A stretch of 64,000 nt of DNA, from contig WAID01000003.1 in the NCBI GenBank assembly GCA_016584495.1, positions 434,001 to 498,000 on the forward strand, given 5' to 3'. The position numbers and the translations under genes were made by a program. The DNA comes from Celoporthe dispersa. Taxonomy: Eukaryota > Ascomycota > Sordariomycetes > Diaporthales > Cryphonectriaceae. Below the pieces are notes generated by a model, which was not told the origin of the DNA, ran no database searches, and saw only the letters and a list, made by a program, of their open reading frames with translations. Position 1 is the stretch's first letter; every line of letters begins with the position of its first letter. This document shows positions 11,898-24,018 of this stretch, one piece after another.

Positions 11898-14350
11898 CTT
11901 GGATGATGAATAAGGGGGCAAAGGATCCTGGCGGTATAGGGCGTGTAGGGGATGTCCCGAGAGGAGGTGTGGTGGGGAGCACAAGAGCAGAAGACCTCAA
12001 GCCCGAGACCTTGAAGTATGCAGAGGGAGGGGTAGGGGACAGAATATAGAAAGCGTCAGGCAAAGGTAGAGATAGAGCACATTCTTCTTTCTTAAATACT
12101 ATTTATTCTGTCGTGAAGGCGGGCCGGCTCAGGATCGCAGCGTAGACGTGGAAAAACTCACAACAAGGTTTGGGGCAAGACAGGCAGTGGAGGCTGGCAC
12201 CGCCTAGCAGCCATCACCGATCGCATAGCCGTAGATTCAAGGCTTACAAGTGGCCCAGCAGGCGTGTTCCGCGTCGAGATGGCAGACCGTCATGACTCTC
12301 AGGCTACTGTGCCCCGTCGCTGCTCGTGACTGTTCCAGGCAACTCTCCAGTGGGGGGCGCGACATCGGGAACCAGTGAGAACGGCAAGTCGACCATCTGG
12401 GCCCAGGTACGAATGGGGCTACTGTACTGTCTCAGGAGGCACTGCAGTCATCAGAAGGCGACCAAGGGGACCAGAGGGGACTCTCTCTCTCTCTCTCTCT
12501 CTGTCTCGGTTCCTGTCCACTGAGCGCTCGTGGAGAGGAAGGAGGGGGGGGGGGGACGAGAGAGTATACGGCTAGGCGCTCTTCTCTGCCTCGCCGTCGA
12601 GGTGGCAGCGAGGCATCGGGCACAAGCCCCAGGCCGAGCTGTGCCGTGTGCCCTGGCTGTCGTCCTCCTCCCTCCATCTCCTTTCCCCGGTGAGCGACGT
12701 CGAGATCTCTGTGGCCCAGATGCGCACGCGCGAGGGCGCAAGGAAGGCGGGCGGGCGTGCTCAGCAACCTCGGTGGCCGGCGCCATCGATTGGGTGTGCT
12801 GATGGGTGGGAGAAGACCGGGACCGCGAAGGCAGACATGCAGCCGTGAGGCCAATGAGCCCACAGTTCCTCCACATGAGATTTAGGAGAGGTTAGCCCTG
12901 ACCGAGACAATCGAGAGAGCTTCTCACTCTCGGCGAGCATGACGCGGGGCGGGGGACGACGAGGGGACGACAGGCTGGAGACGCCGTTGGCCGAAGTTTG
13001 TTCGATGCTAAGCCAACGTAGTCACAACAGGCCATTCTAGAACTGCCAAGACCCCTGAGAGAAAAAAAAAAAAAAAGGAAAAACCCGCAGCGTGGTGTGT
13101 GTACATCTAATCCTGTGTGATAGAGAGCGGAGGGGGAGGGAAAGGAAAGAAAGAAGAAAAAAAAGACAGAAAAAAAGGTAACGTAGGTGATCGAAAAGGA
13201 GGGGCAGGGGGGTGGAAGGAGCGATTGAGAAAAGTGAGGGGTGGCTGGCCCAGCGAAGCAAAGACGGGGTCCACAGTAGTGACAGGGATACTTGAGCCGC
13301 ATGTACATAGTACTTTGAAGAGAGTGCGGGTAAGAGCTACCGAGGGAAAGCCGCAAGGCAGAAGCCCCAAGCAATTCCTGGCTTCCTTAGTGAGTGGATT
13401 CACCCAAGCAGGAGGGGAGACTCAGCCATTGCCCGATGTTTGGCCCTCTGACTGAGGGAGAAAGACAGTGAGAAGACGCGGAAGAAAAAAAAAAGAAAAA
13501 AACAAGACTGACATCATCCTGGGCGGAGGCTTCTCCTCTTGGGTTCTCGGTCCTCGTCCTGGAGCAGAGCCGCAAGGCGCCCTGGGTACTGCTCAGCGTG
13601 CCCGTTGGCCCTGGCCTGGGGGGAGCACAGCACCCGTGAATCCTTTTCCCTCCCCCTCCTCCCTTCCACCCTCCAACACGCAAGACCTTTGACTCACCCG
13701 ATGCATGTGCACGCCCGGCTGCATCATCTGTCGCCGCACAGGGAGTACCAGCGTCCAGAGCCCCAGAGCCTCCCCTCCCGCCCTCCCCCCCCCGGCTCGA
13801 GGCTACCGTCGGGTCTCTGGTCCACCTTGTTGTTGGTTCTTGCGTGGGCGGTGGAGTCCATCTCACGCTGATCAGCGACCAGCCGGCACATTGGTTCGTC
13901 AGGCTGCTTGGTCCTGAGCCCCTTCTGCCTAGGGCTGTGGCAGGGTGCGGCCGAACCATCCCGCCGTGTTTTTCTCCCTGCCGTGTATGATTGTGCATGG
14001 TTGACACATACACGTGCGCTCTCGAGTCATAATAGGCGTGACGCTGGGCACATGCGTATCTGCACAGGTGTGCTGTCTCTCTTCGTCCCTCCTCCCTCCC
14101 TCCCTCTGTCAGGCCGTATGGCACTGGCGTGTCCGAGGTCTTGCCGCGTTCTCCTCGTCCACCCTGCGCGTGCGTGTCGGGTGCATGTTCTCCCTCTCCT
14201 CGTCCCCCCAAGGCGTCGTCACGTAGAGCTCACATGCTCGGGTCGGAGGGTTGATGGGTGCACGGCCATGTCGTCGAGCCTGGGGATGTGACTGGACGGG
14301 GCCGTCGGCCTCGTCCTCCCGTGAATCAGGTCTCTCTTTCTTGCCCATGG

Positions 14351-14418
14351 TGTCTTTTTTTTTCTTTTGTTCCTTGCTGGTTGGTGTCTTTTTTTTTCTT
14401 TTGTTCCTTGCTGGTTGG
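14351..14418. repeat. Perfect tandem duplication of 34 bp
   Basis: Copy one is 14351-14384 and copy two is 14385-14418, identical base for base, each with a nine-T run followed by C and four T. The absence of any mismatch implies a recent duplication or an assembly artefact in a T-rich stretch. Confidence 0.9.
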
Positions 14419-14952
14419 TGGTGGTCGTCCTCTCCTGGCCCCTTTCTCGCTGGCGGGGAGCCACCCCTGGTGATGGTCACCATTGCCGATATGATCCATC
14501 CCTAACCGAAGCTGTCGAGGCATTCCAGATGTCGGTTGCCTGGAGCTGTCCTGTGACTAGGCTCGAGTCCTAGGCACGTGGTCGACTTGGCCAGGGACCC
14601 ATGTCACTTCTAGGCCGTGAGGAGATGAAGGCCAGCTGCTTGGCCCCGGAGGGGATCCTAGATCCAGGTCCTCGGTGGCTCGTGTATCGCTCGCCGGAGA
14701 GAAAGCCCTCGATGTTGTTGGGATGCGCACGAACCCTCCGTGAAGTCTTCAGAGCCCCAGTACCTCTTTATCAAAGACTTTTTCGTTGATCGTTGGGGGC
14801 CCGAGTGGGTTGATGAAGAAAGCAAGAATCAAACAAGACAAAAACGAACTGTCTGGATCGCTCCAGCAGGGCAGTATGAGATGATTCAGGACCAGGGCCA
14901 TTTCTGAAGATGTTGTTAAGCCACGATAGGGCGGGATGGGATTGGGAAAAGA

Positions 14953-15047
14953 GAAGAAGAAGAAGAAGAAGAAGAAGAAGAAGAAGAAGAAGAAGAAGAA
15001 GAAGAAGAAGAAGAAGAAGAAGAAGAAGAAGAAGAAGAAGAAGAAGA
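14953..15047. repeat. GAA/TTC trinucleotide array of about 95 bp
   Basis: About 31 uninterrupted GAA (AAG) units. Both strands are open across it, so apparent poly-Lys, poly-Arg and poly-Ser or poly-Leu frames are artefacts of the repeat. This homopurine tract could adopt triplex DNA, which is general knowledge for GAA arrays. Confidence 0.95.
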
Positions 15048-18000
15048 CGAAGACGAGGTCGGCCAGAGGAGATCATTTGTACACCAGTGATCCAACGTTT
15101 CCTCAGCCAGATGTCTTGTCAAGACAACAAGGTGGAACGAACAATATGGGATGAGGCAATGACTTACTATGACCGGATGTGATGACCGCCCAAGTGGGCA
15201 TGGACCATTCTCGTGAGCCTTCACCCACCACAGAGCCGTCAAGCTTGATATATAAAGTTATGCAGGGTGGCCCCGTCGCGCGAAGGTGGACAGCCCAGGG
15301 GGAAGCACAGACAGAAGGGGGAGAAAGGGGAGGGCTCTCTTGTCCCCTTTTATACCTCCAACGTTGAATCATTGAGGCTCAAATAAAAAAGAAAGAGACT
15401 TTTTGTCCGCGTGTGATCGAATATGCGCGCCGTGTCGTATTGTGGCTGACTGACCAGGAAAAGGTGTGGTCAGAAGTGCTGATATGTATCTCCATGGCAG
15501 CCTACTCATGCCCGAGGAGGGAAGGAGAACAGAGACTTGGGGGAGGGGTTAGGTGGTATGTCACCACACCGGCGGGACAGCGGTGGCTATTCTATAATAT
15601 ATGAAAGAGCCAGCTCAAGGCTGCCGCGCATTCAGATCGCCTTGTCGTTGGCAATAGTGGTTGGCGGTTTGGTGGTTGGACGGTCTGGAGCGGGAAGTCG
15701 GGCGGACAGCCCTGGGCGCTGAGACCAGGGTCTGTGGCCAGCTCGAGGCTGTTGCCTTCCCTTCAGGGTGCTGTCATGATAATATAAGCTTGTTATAAGA
15801 TCATGGTATAAATACGTGGTATCTAAATGATCCATGTCGAGTTGTCGCTGTCCGCACCGAGGCTCAATTTCTAGCCCACTCATCCAACAATCTGTTCCGG
15901 GGTTGGCCTCTCGCCGAGCCGCGATGAGGCAAAGTTCACAGCGTCGATGGATCTCCCACGGCCAGGGAATGCACAGAACGGTGAATGACACTCTCCTCAG
16001 GGGACACCGTTCTTTTGGTATCAACAGGTCCACAGCCTAACAGGGTGAAAGACTTTTGAGAGATCGACGATACGATATTTGTCTCTGGTTATGCCTGGGG
16101 GGGAAAGTGTCGATCACAGGTAGTGATATAAAAGGTTCATTTGTGTGAATCTGCCCCGTCGCAGAGCCCCACCAACTGCCTGGGTTCTTGCAAAAGTACA
16201 GGTTGAGAGCCATACACGGGATCGTATATTGTGGCGTGCAGTTGGTGTCTGTGCAAATGTCCCGCGCAGGCAGTGCAGTGCACGTTGGGCGTGGACCGGT
16301 GAGCGAGCTGAGAGCGTGGCGCTACAATAACAACCAGACGACTCCATCCCCGATAAGTGACGATAATAATAATAATGACAACAACAATCACAAACCATCC
16401 TGTTTCGTCTATATTTCGAGGAAATATACTTACCTTTATACATCTGCTGTGCGGCCTACGAGGCAAGGTGGCAACAGGTACACGCGCCTTGTGTGGCTCT
16501 GCTCGGGAACAATATAGTAACGACCCATGGCCGTGGAGGGCTCAATCCGCCACCATAAAACTGCATGAACTGATTCTTCTTCAGGTGAGTAATTGCCAAT
16601 CTGTGGGGCCTTCTTCCCGCCCTTCTCGTGGGCTTGTCCACAATCTGAAACGTGGTAGGACTTTTGGTAGCGCTCACAGGAGAGACGGGCGAGCGTGCAG
16701 TGGGCGGTTGTGCTGCAAGGCAGCATTCACCCGTAGCAAGGCGGTGGCGGAGTGTCTCGAAGTTTCTATACCGGGACTGGAGAGGGACGAAAAAGAAAAA
16801 AGGAACAAGGGGGAAGAAGAAAAGAAGAAAAAAAAACAGAATAAGAAGAACAGAAAAACGAGGAGGACACGCTGGAGTTCCTCGGAACCACTGGACATCA
16901 CGATGGATAAATAGGACAGCAATATAGCAATCTTGTCTATAATTATTCACGAATAATAAATCAAACAGCTTACCCCATCCAGCCACGGAAAGACAGAAAT
17001 ACCCATCAGACTGCTGCGCCGAGCCTAAAAATAAAATAAGAAAAGAGTATACAGGGGTGAACAGCAGTCAAATTGGACGAATGCTTTTTGTGCCCAGCCT
17101 TCATCTTATTGTTTCTTCTGATCCCATTTGGTGATGGCGAGGGATGCGGATGGATCCGAGCCACGGCCACCGGCCCGCGGTTGGAACCACGTCTTGACCT
17201 ATGCCTCGACGGAGTGTTGGCTGCCTGGGTTTCGACTGGTGCAGAGCTGTCCGTCCGGTTCTGCCTGCCACGTCCTCTCTGTATGTGTGTGTGTCTCTCT
17301 CTCCCGTTTTTTCCCTCTTTATCTTCCTCTCTCTCTCCCTTTTTCTTGTCAAGTGAGCACAAAGGCCTCCACTGGGCGAAAGGGTAATTATAGTTAATTT
17401 TAAAAATTTCGGACCATCGTATTGTGATGCCTGCAGCGTGTGACTTGATTAGGCGGAAATCACTAACTATGGCGGGGGGCCCAGCACCTCATGGTAGGCT
17501 GATCCATGCACAATAGTCAGGTACAAGCAAACCCGGGCATATTCCACACACAAGCGCAGTACTTCAGTATCCACACGCGCACAATACCTCCCGCGGCAGT
17601 ATTGCACGTACCATAGTACGAGCCTCAAGTGATGGCACTACAGTACTGCCACTTAGGCATACACTGGCCCAGGCAGCAGGGGGAGGTCTCCTGCAAGAAC
17701 AGCTTGCCCAACCCCCCCGGACAACTCAGCGACGAGCTGTCATTTGGAAAGCACAATGATGTCGTCATGCTTCTCACCCCACCAGGCATGACGGCTGCTG
17801 ACGAGGTCAAGAGTGACGAGATGCCATGTACTGCTGGCAGATGTCTCTACAGCTATACGGTACCTGTGGATACCATGGGTCGTCTGTTACCCCTCCAGCT
17901 CGATCTCGTGGGAAGAACCGAGCATGGCAGGCGATACAGGGCAAGTCCAGCCTGCCTGCGCTTCCTCTCACTGCAGAGCACCTACCCAACATTGTACATG

Positions 18001-18457
18001 GCCGGGACAAGGGCAGCTGCCGCCTGAGGGACACTGGGTTGGTTTTTTTTTTTAAAAAAAAAAGGAAAGAAAAAAGAAACAGAAGCAAAACACAACACCC
18101 AGGCCGCTAATCCTTTTCCTGTTTCAATCTCACCAGCCCGCCCAGTCCCCACAGCCTCCCCACCACCCTCTCAAGCTCCCCCTGTGGCCTCCACCCCCGT
18201 CCTCGCACCCACATTCACTCTTTGGTTGGTCCGTCTGCCGTTCATTCACATGTCTCTGTTGCGGCAGTCCGTTCTTGGCCTCGAGATTGGCAGATCGAGT
18301 AAGCTCTTGCTCCCGCGCCCGCACCCCTCCTTCTGAGCTCTATCCTCTTCTTCTTCTCCTCCATCATCATCATCACCATCATCATCAATAACACCGCGGC
18401 TCGCGTGTTGAGACACCTGCTCCTCGAACGCGGCGTGGCATTGACGTGGTGGCAGGA

Positions 18458-19798
18458 ATGGCTGAAGGTCCCAGGCCTCCTTCAGTGGCGTCCCTTGCCG
18501 CCGCCTCTGTCGCGGCCCAGGAGAAGTGCCCGATCCGGTCGCGAGCAAGAAGCCACAAGGCCCCGACGCGCTGGACGACGCGTACCATTCCCTGGTTTCT
18601 CCTCTGCGTCATCACTTTTTCTTCCTGGACGCTCACAAAACCTATCTGTGGTGTGTAGAGCCCCTTCCCCCCGCGGTCCCCCTGGCGACCTGTCCTCCTC
18701 CTCCTCTCGTCCTGTGCAGTGCTGATCTGAACCTTGTTTTCATCTGCCTCGTTCAGTCGACTTCTTCTTACACAAGCACGAGAGCCGCAAGGCCATAGCG
18801 TTTCTCGTCCTCCACTATGCCTTCTTTCTCCTCATGCTCGCCTCCTACGGCCGCACCCTCTATGTTGTGAACTTCGTGCCGGGCCTGGTCCCTCGCCTGC
18901 CGAAGCTGGGCCTGAAGCACTTCTTCACCCGCAACGTCTTCACCTGCCGGAGTGATGGCATGCCCTCTGGTGCCACGACTGCCAGAACTGGAAGCCCGAG
19001 CGGGCCCACCACAGCCGTGAGATACAGAGATGCGTGAGGAAGATGGACCACTACTGCCCCTGGGCCGGAGGCATGATCGGCGAGACATGTAAGTGCACCC
19101 GACGACGGAGCAGCCAGGCGCGACAGAGGGGGGGAGGGAGGGAGGGAGGGAGAGATGTCCGCTGACCACCTCGTGCAGCCTTCAAGTTCTTCATCCAGTT
19201 CTGCAGCTACGCATCCGCCTACTGCGGCGTGTGCCTGTCCGCCGCCGCCTACGTGACCAGCCGGCTCGTCAGGGAGGGCGCCCCCACCTCCATCCCGGCC
19301 ATCGTGCTGATCGCTGTCGCCGGCTTCTTCGGCCTCTTTGCCTTTACCATGGCGGGCCTCTCCATCCGCTATGCCCTCCTCAACCTGACCAACGTGGAGA
19401 ACCTCAGCGGGGGCGACAGGGTCTACCAGCTGGCCGTCCGGGTCCCCATGGACCCAGACCCCAGTGCCGAGTACATCCCCTCCATGGTCAAAGGCCACGA
19501 GACCGTCATCTTCCCGCTGGCCGATCCAGACTTTGACGGCAACCGCTACATCTTCCTCCACGCCGGTGCGGAGGCGGTCAACCGCCCTGCCCCGGAGCAC
19601 AAGTTTGCCCTCGTTAGGACCGAGAGGGGCGAGAACCCCTGGGACACAGGATCGTATTACACTAATTTCACCTCGGTCATGGGCGACAAGGGCCCGCTGG
19701 ACTGGCTGCTCCCCGTGCGGTTCTCGCCCTGCTGTGCCTATAACTGCGACTACCCCATGGGCCCGGTCCTCAAGAGGCTACGCGAGCGCCTGGAGTGA
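18458..19798 (+). CDS. PFA5: Palmitoyltransferase Pfa5 (DHHC/DHYC family)
   Basis: Membrane enzyme that attaches palmitate to cysteines of target proteins. Exons are 18458-18650, 18757-19088 and 19179-19798, giving about 381 residues. Four hydrophobic segments are visible: around IPWFLLCVITF, IAFLVLHYAFFLLML, FKFFIQFCSYASAYCGVCL and AIVLIAVAGFFGLFAF. Between the second and third lies the cysteine-rich domain WCHDCQNWKPERAHHS followed by MDHYCPWAGGMIGE (about residue 160). The DHYC variant matches the Pfa5/Akr1 subgroup rather than canonical DHHC. One base appears to be missing at 18966-18967, just before WCHDC, which moves the frame inside the catalytic domain; splice phases are correct once it is allowed for. 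The start is the first in-frame ATG before the first membrane segment. Intron 2 has a clear gctgac branch site. Confidence 0.88.
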
Positions 19799-20977
19799 TA
19801 CACCACCACGCAGAAGCTCCAGCGAGAGGACGGACATGACGCCAGCCCGACCTTCCTGGTGGAGACAAGAGGACTGTCTCACCACCATGTGTCTTGCTTA
19901 CGATTACGCATAATACCCCGCCCCTCCCCTCTTCCCACAAAGCCTGTGTCGGAATATTTGCATGATGTTGACTTGTTTTGTTTGTTTTGTATCATTTTTG
20001 TTGTTGTTGTTGTTGTTATTTCTTCTTCCTGGGCAGCATTTTCGGCGAACGGGTGGACCTTGTATCGGATATGGATGGATGGGCGTCACCGGACTGTCAC
20101 TTTGCTATACTTACTGTTGCGAATACCCCCTTAGGAACGGTGTCGGGAGGACCATGTGAGCATTTTCAAGCATTTTCAGGCGAAGACGTAGCATTTTTTT
20201 TTCTTTCCCTTTTCATGTTGGTAAATTGATTCGCCAGAGACCTACGGGCGCGGACTGGGACTGGGACTGGTCGGATGGCCACCTGGCTATACTTACAACT
20301 GCGAAATACCTCTAGGACCGGGGTCGTGTAAAAATTACGCGCGAGAAAGACAGAGAGAGAGAAAGGTACAAGATATCCTGTTAATACAACGTCATGGGCG
20401 AATAATTAATGTCGTCCAGGGCTCCGGTCTCCCCCTCCTCTACTCGTGCTACTTTGCCAACTCACTTGACCTGGTGAGGCGTGCCTAGGACCGATGACAA
20501 GCACGCCTGGGTTTGGCATTCAGGAGCCCACCAACCACGATATGCGGGGCATCATACTTGAGCAGGCCGCGCTGGTGACTGTGAAGCCTTGGAACCAGGT
20601 GCTACACGCTGTGGGGATCGTGTCGAGGCTCCAGCGCAAGCCACGTCGGTCTTGCCTGTGCCTCTTGTTGACCCATCCGTCTGTGCACGAGAGTTCCTAC
20701 TAGTGGATCACCCACGAGTGAGGTGACCCCCCCCTCCTCCCCCCTCACGAAGTCAGGCTAGGAAGTTGAAGACGATATACCAAACCACACAACGCAGACG
20801 GCAGGGTCCCAACAGATAAGCCCCGGCCCCGGGGCAGCTCAGCAGGGCGAGGTTGGGACACCATTCCAAAAAAAGCAAAAAATAGTATTCGGTATCTCTT
20901 ATGTACATGGGAAGAAGAAGAAGAAGCCCTCTCTGCTCGCCTGACTAGCGCCTGGGCCAACCCGGCCCAATCCCATC
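19799..20977. other. Convergent intergenic region between PFA5 and the P450
   Basis: Both flanking genes end here. The region holds GTT-rich DNA (about 19995-20020) and a diverged direct repeat (20082-20326). No gene is seen. Confidence 0.6.
20082..20326. repeat. Diverged direct repeat downstream of PFA5
   Basis: Two related segments, about 20082-20145 and 20269-20326, share ctatacttac, then gcgaa-tacc, then tagga-cgg-gtcg, in the same order and orientation with scattered differences. They may be relics of a local duplication or of a dispersed short repeat. Confidence 0.6.
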
Positions 20978-23008
20978 CTAGATGGGCTTCATGCGGACAT
21001 AGCACTGGCACGGACTCCGGGTCAGCTTCGAGAAGGCGTCGTTGCCGTCCAGGTGCTCGGGGACGGGCAGGAACTCGAAGTTGAGCGTCAGGACGACGAG
21101 CATGATCCGGAACTGCTGGGAGGCGAATTTCCGACCTGGAAGGGGGTGTTTTTTTTTAATGAGATTTTTTTGACACGTGAGCGCAGAGCGACCCGCAGGC
21201 GGGAAAGGAAAAAAAGGTAGGGAGAAGGAGGGGGGGGGGCGGTATATCAGGGGAAAAGAGGAGAGGAGAGGAGAGGAAGACAAGAGCTTACCAAAGCAGC
21301 CGCGCGGCCCGGCAGAGAAGGCCAGCTTCGGCACGGCCTTGGCATCAAAGGTCCCGTCGTCGCGCATCCACCTCTCCGGGTGGTACCCGGACATGTTGGC
21401 CTCCCAGACGGTGCGGTAGCCGCCCTTGTTGACCCTGCTGTTCTCGCTGCGGGCGGACTCGGGCACGACGTCGGGGCCAAAGGGCTCGTGGGCGACGTAG
21501 GTGCTGCAGACGACGGTGGCGCCCCTGGGGATGCGGTGGCCCAGCAGCTCGGTGTCGCACGAGGCCTCGCGGACGACCTCGGGGATGATGTTGCCCACGC
21601 GCACGAGCTCCTCGACCGAGGCGTCCAGGTAGGGGATGTCGGCAGCCAGGATGGCCTGGGCGTCTGGGGTCCGCGGCTCTGCGGGGAAGTGGGCGCGCAG
21701 GGCGGTGCGGAGCCTGGCCTGCTCTGTCTGGTTCTGGGTGAGGATCTTGACCATCCAGGCCAGGAGGGTGGCTGTGGTCTCGTGGCCCTTTTGGGGAGGG
21801 CGGAGGGCGGGTGGGGCTGCTGTCAGCCGTGACCACTAGACGCTTGGAGGGGGAGGGGGGGGAGGGGGACAGCTTCTCTGGCGTACCGACATTAGGAGCA
21901 GGAAGAGCTCGTCGTACATGTCGTCTATAGTAGGACGATAGATGTCGGCGGGCGAGACCCTGGCGAGCCTCCTCAGGGCCCTGTCGAGGGCGCAGACGTC
22001 CCTCTTCTCGGCGGTGGCCTCGTCGTCCCGCAGCTCGCCGAGGTCGGCGAACCTCGCCCTGGAGCTCTCGATCAGCTCCGCCATCAGCCTCGTCTTGGTC
22101 GCCCAGTGGCGCCTCCACGTCGGCGTCAGCGAGTACCAGAGGTGCAGCAGGCCCGGGATGGGGCTCATGAGGGTGGACGGGATCAGGGAGAGGAAGTACA
22201 CGGCGGCCTCCCACTCGTCGCTGCGGGGCGCGGTGGGCATGCTGGCCGGCTCGTCCACATCATCATCGTCGCCGCCGCCGGCGGACTGAGGCAGACTGCT
22301 GGCGGCGGCGAGCACGGCGTCGGTCTCGGCCTGGACCATGCGCAGGTCGGAGCCGAGCATGGCCTTCCAGATGACGTCGAAGGTGGCAATCTTGAAGTCC
22401 TCGGCGGCCCAGAAGGGCCTGCCGCGGGCGGCGGCGGCCTTGGCGGCGAAGAGGGCGACCAGGTCGGAGGCGGCGCGGTGCATGACGGGGGCGGCGACGT
22501 CGCGGAGGTAGCCGACGGAGATGACGTCGGTCCACAGGCGGACCTGGGCGCGCCAGACGGGGCCCTTGACCTTGCAGATGCTGGCGCCGGGGACGAGGGG
22601 CCGGAAGGGAGCGACGGTGGCGCGACTCTTGTCGAACTCGCGGGTGCGGTTCTGCAGGAGGTCCTCGACCTCGCGGGTGTCGCTCACGTAGACCATGGGC
22701 CGCCAGAAGGGGGCGAGGAAGAGCTGGATGACGGGGGAGCGGAGGCGTGCGAACTGGGGGCGGGTCATGCGTGAGGGGTCACCCTCAGCCCGGGCGGCGG
22801 CCGTCAGCTCGGGGATGTCGCCCAAGAGCCGGCGCGTCGAGGACGGGTTGTACGGGATACCCGGGAAGGGGCGGCGGTGGTAGGCAAGGCGGAAGAGGTG
22901 GAGAAGGGCAGTGCTCAGCAGGGCCAGCAGGAGGGCAGCCGTAAGCTGGAGGACCGTCATGGTGGAAGTCGTCGTGGTGGCGGCGGTGTCGGTGGTGAAG
23001 CCAGCCAT
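20978..23008 (-). CDS. Cytochrome P450 monooxygenase
   Basis: Heme-thiolate monooxygenase of unknown substrate, probably anchored in the endoplasmic reticulum by an N-terminal hydrophobic helix (VLQLTAALLLALLSTALLHL). Exons are 23008-21887, 21787-21292 and 21135-20978, giving 591 residues with no frame disruption. The proline-rich hinge is FPGIPYNP. The oxygen-binding I-helix SGHETT (374-379) is assembled exactly across intron 1. The K-helix ExxR is ELVR (about 434-437), followed by HPERWM and the heme loop FSAGPRGCFGRK, whose cysteine is about residue 538; intron 2 splits the final glycine codon. It is somewhat longer than the usual 500-530 residues, partly because of an acidic Gly/Asp insert (22245-22285). 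I cannot assign a CYP family. No secondary-metabolite genes are adjacent, so it may be a stand-alone detoxification or primary-metabolism enzyme. Confidence 0.93.
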
Positions 23009-23089
23009 GACGGTGGAGGTTCATGGAGGGGGAGCCGGGCTGTCTGAGATGATGACCTATATGATGTGTGTGTGTAAGTATCATGTAAG

Positions 23090-23090
<1 letters not shown>

Positions 23091-23121
<31 letters not shown>
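23091..23121. repeat. GT dinucleotide microsatellite
   Basis: Uninterrupted alternating TG of about 31 bases just upstream of the P450 start codon (about 80 bp away), so it falls in that gene's leader or core promoter. Confidence 0.95.
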
Positions 23122-23125
<4 letters not shown>

Positions 23126-23984
23126 GGAGGAGGAGGAGGAGAAGGAGAAAGAGACACATCATTGCTTCATATGCAAGCAACTGCCAGAACTGACCTCCAT
23201 CTTTTGTATTCACAGACATCTCCATCCTTTGTCAAGCCTAGGTTAATGTCTAGCAGCATCTTTACTCGGGCAGTGGTGGTATTGTCCTCGATCAGAAGTT
23301 GATATTGTCCCTCCCAACGGCGCGTGGCTTACGCAGGCCACCACTAGCAGACAAAGACAACGAACCCAGGTCAAGTTTCTGTCCAAAAAAAAAAGAAGAA
23401 AAAACACCAAAAAAAAAAGATCAATCAAGTAATTTTATCTTTTTTTTTTTAATCCACAGCAAAGTAAAGAGGGATCATCATCACCTCCAGCAAAAGAAAC
23501 GGCATCATTGTTGGTGTTGTGGTGGTGATGCCGAGGAAGGTCTGACCCCCCCCCCTCTCTAGCTTGTAAGATAGCCCGCTGATCCTGGTGGTTGCTCCTT
23601 CCCAGTACCAACTGCTGCCGCCGTTTCCTGACTCGTCCTGTTCAGCCTTTGGAGGTCATTTGTCCTGGGTACATGGCCTCGATGATTCTCCTCCTCCTGC
23701 AGGGCTGGGTCTGGTCACCTCTGGCAGGTATCAGCAGCAAGGCCTCCGGTCTGGTCGGGAAGAGAGAGAAGGTGCTTTGCTCAGCCCAGCCTCGTCCGTT
23801 CTTTCCTCCCTCTGGACCTTCTCTTGTTGATCATAGAAAGAAGTGACGTGATGGTTCCGTCCCACCACCCACTTAAACAAGCACTCCTGCATGTCTCATC
23901 AAATGCCCGGTAACCAATGACTTTGTATACTGACCCCTGCCACCACCACGCGCTTGACTTCGCTTTCAGCTCTTTTCCTCTCTT

Positions 23985-23985
<1 letters not shown>

Positions 23986-24016
<31 letters not shown>
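23986..24016. repeat. CA dinucleotide microsatellite
   Basis: Uninterrupted alternating CA of about 31 bases in intergenic DNA. Confidence 0.95.

Positions 24017-24018
<2 letters not shown>

Larger units (their letters stand above)
11898..18457. other. 6.5-kb intergenic region
   Basis: No gene I can support. It contains a CT array (12481-12502), purine tracts (13110-13250), an exact 34-bp tandem duplication (14351-14418), a long GAA array (14953-15047), a short-motif cluster rich in GTAC-like palindromes (17558-17650) and the likely PFA5 promoter. Open stretches up to about 274 codons (minus, 13387-14211) cross low-complexity DNA and show no domain signature. Confidence 0.5.

Noticed and set aside
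13387..14211. Minus-strand open frame of 274 codons
   Set aside because: Begins without a convincing ATG context, low complexity (Gly/Arg/Thr), ends through poly-Phe coding T runs; no domain.
14910..15182. Arg-, Lys- or Ser-repeat proteins over the GAA array
   Set aside because: Every frame is open because the array has no stops; no flanking protein signal.
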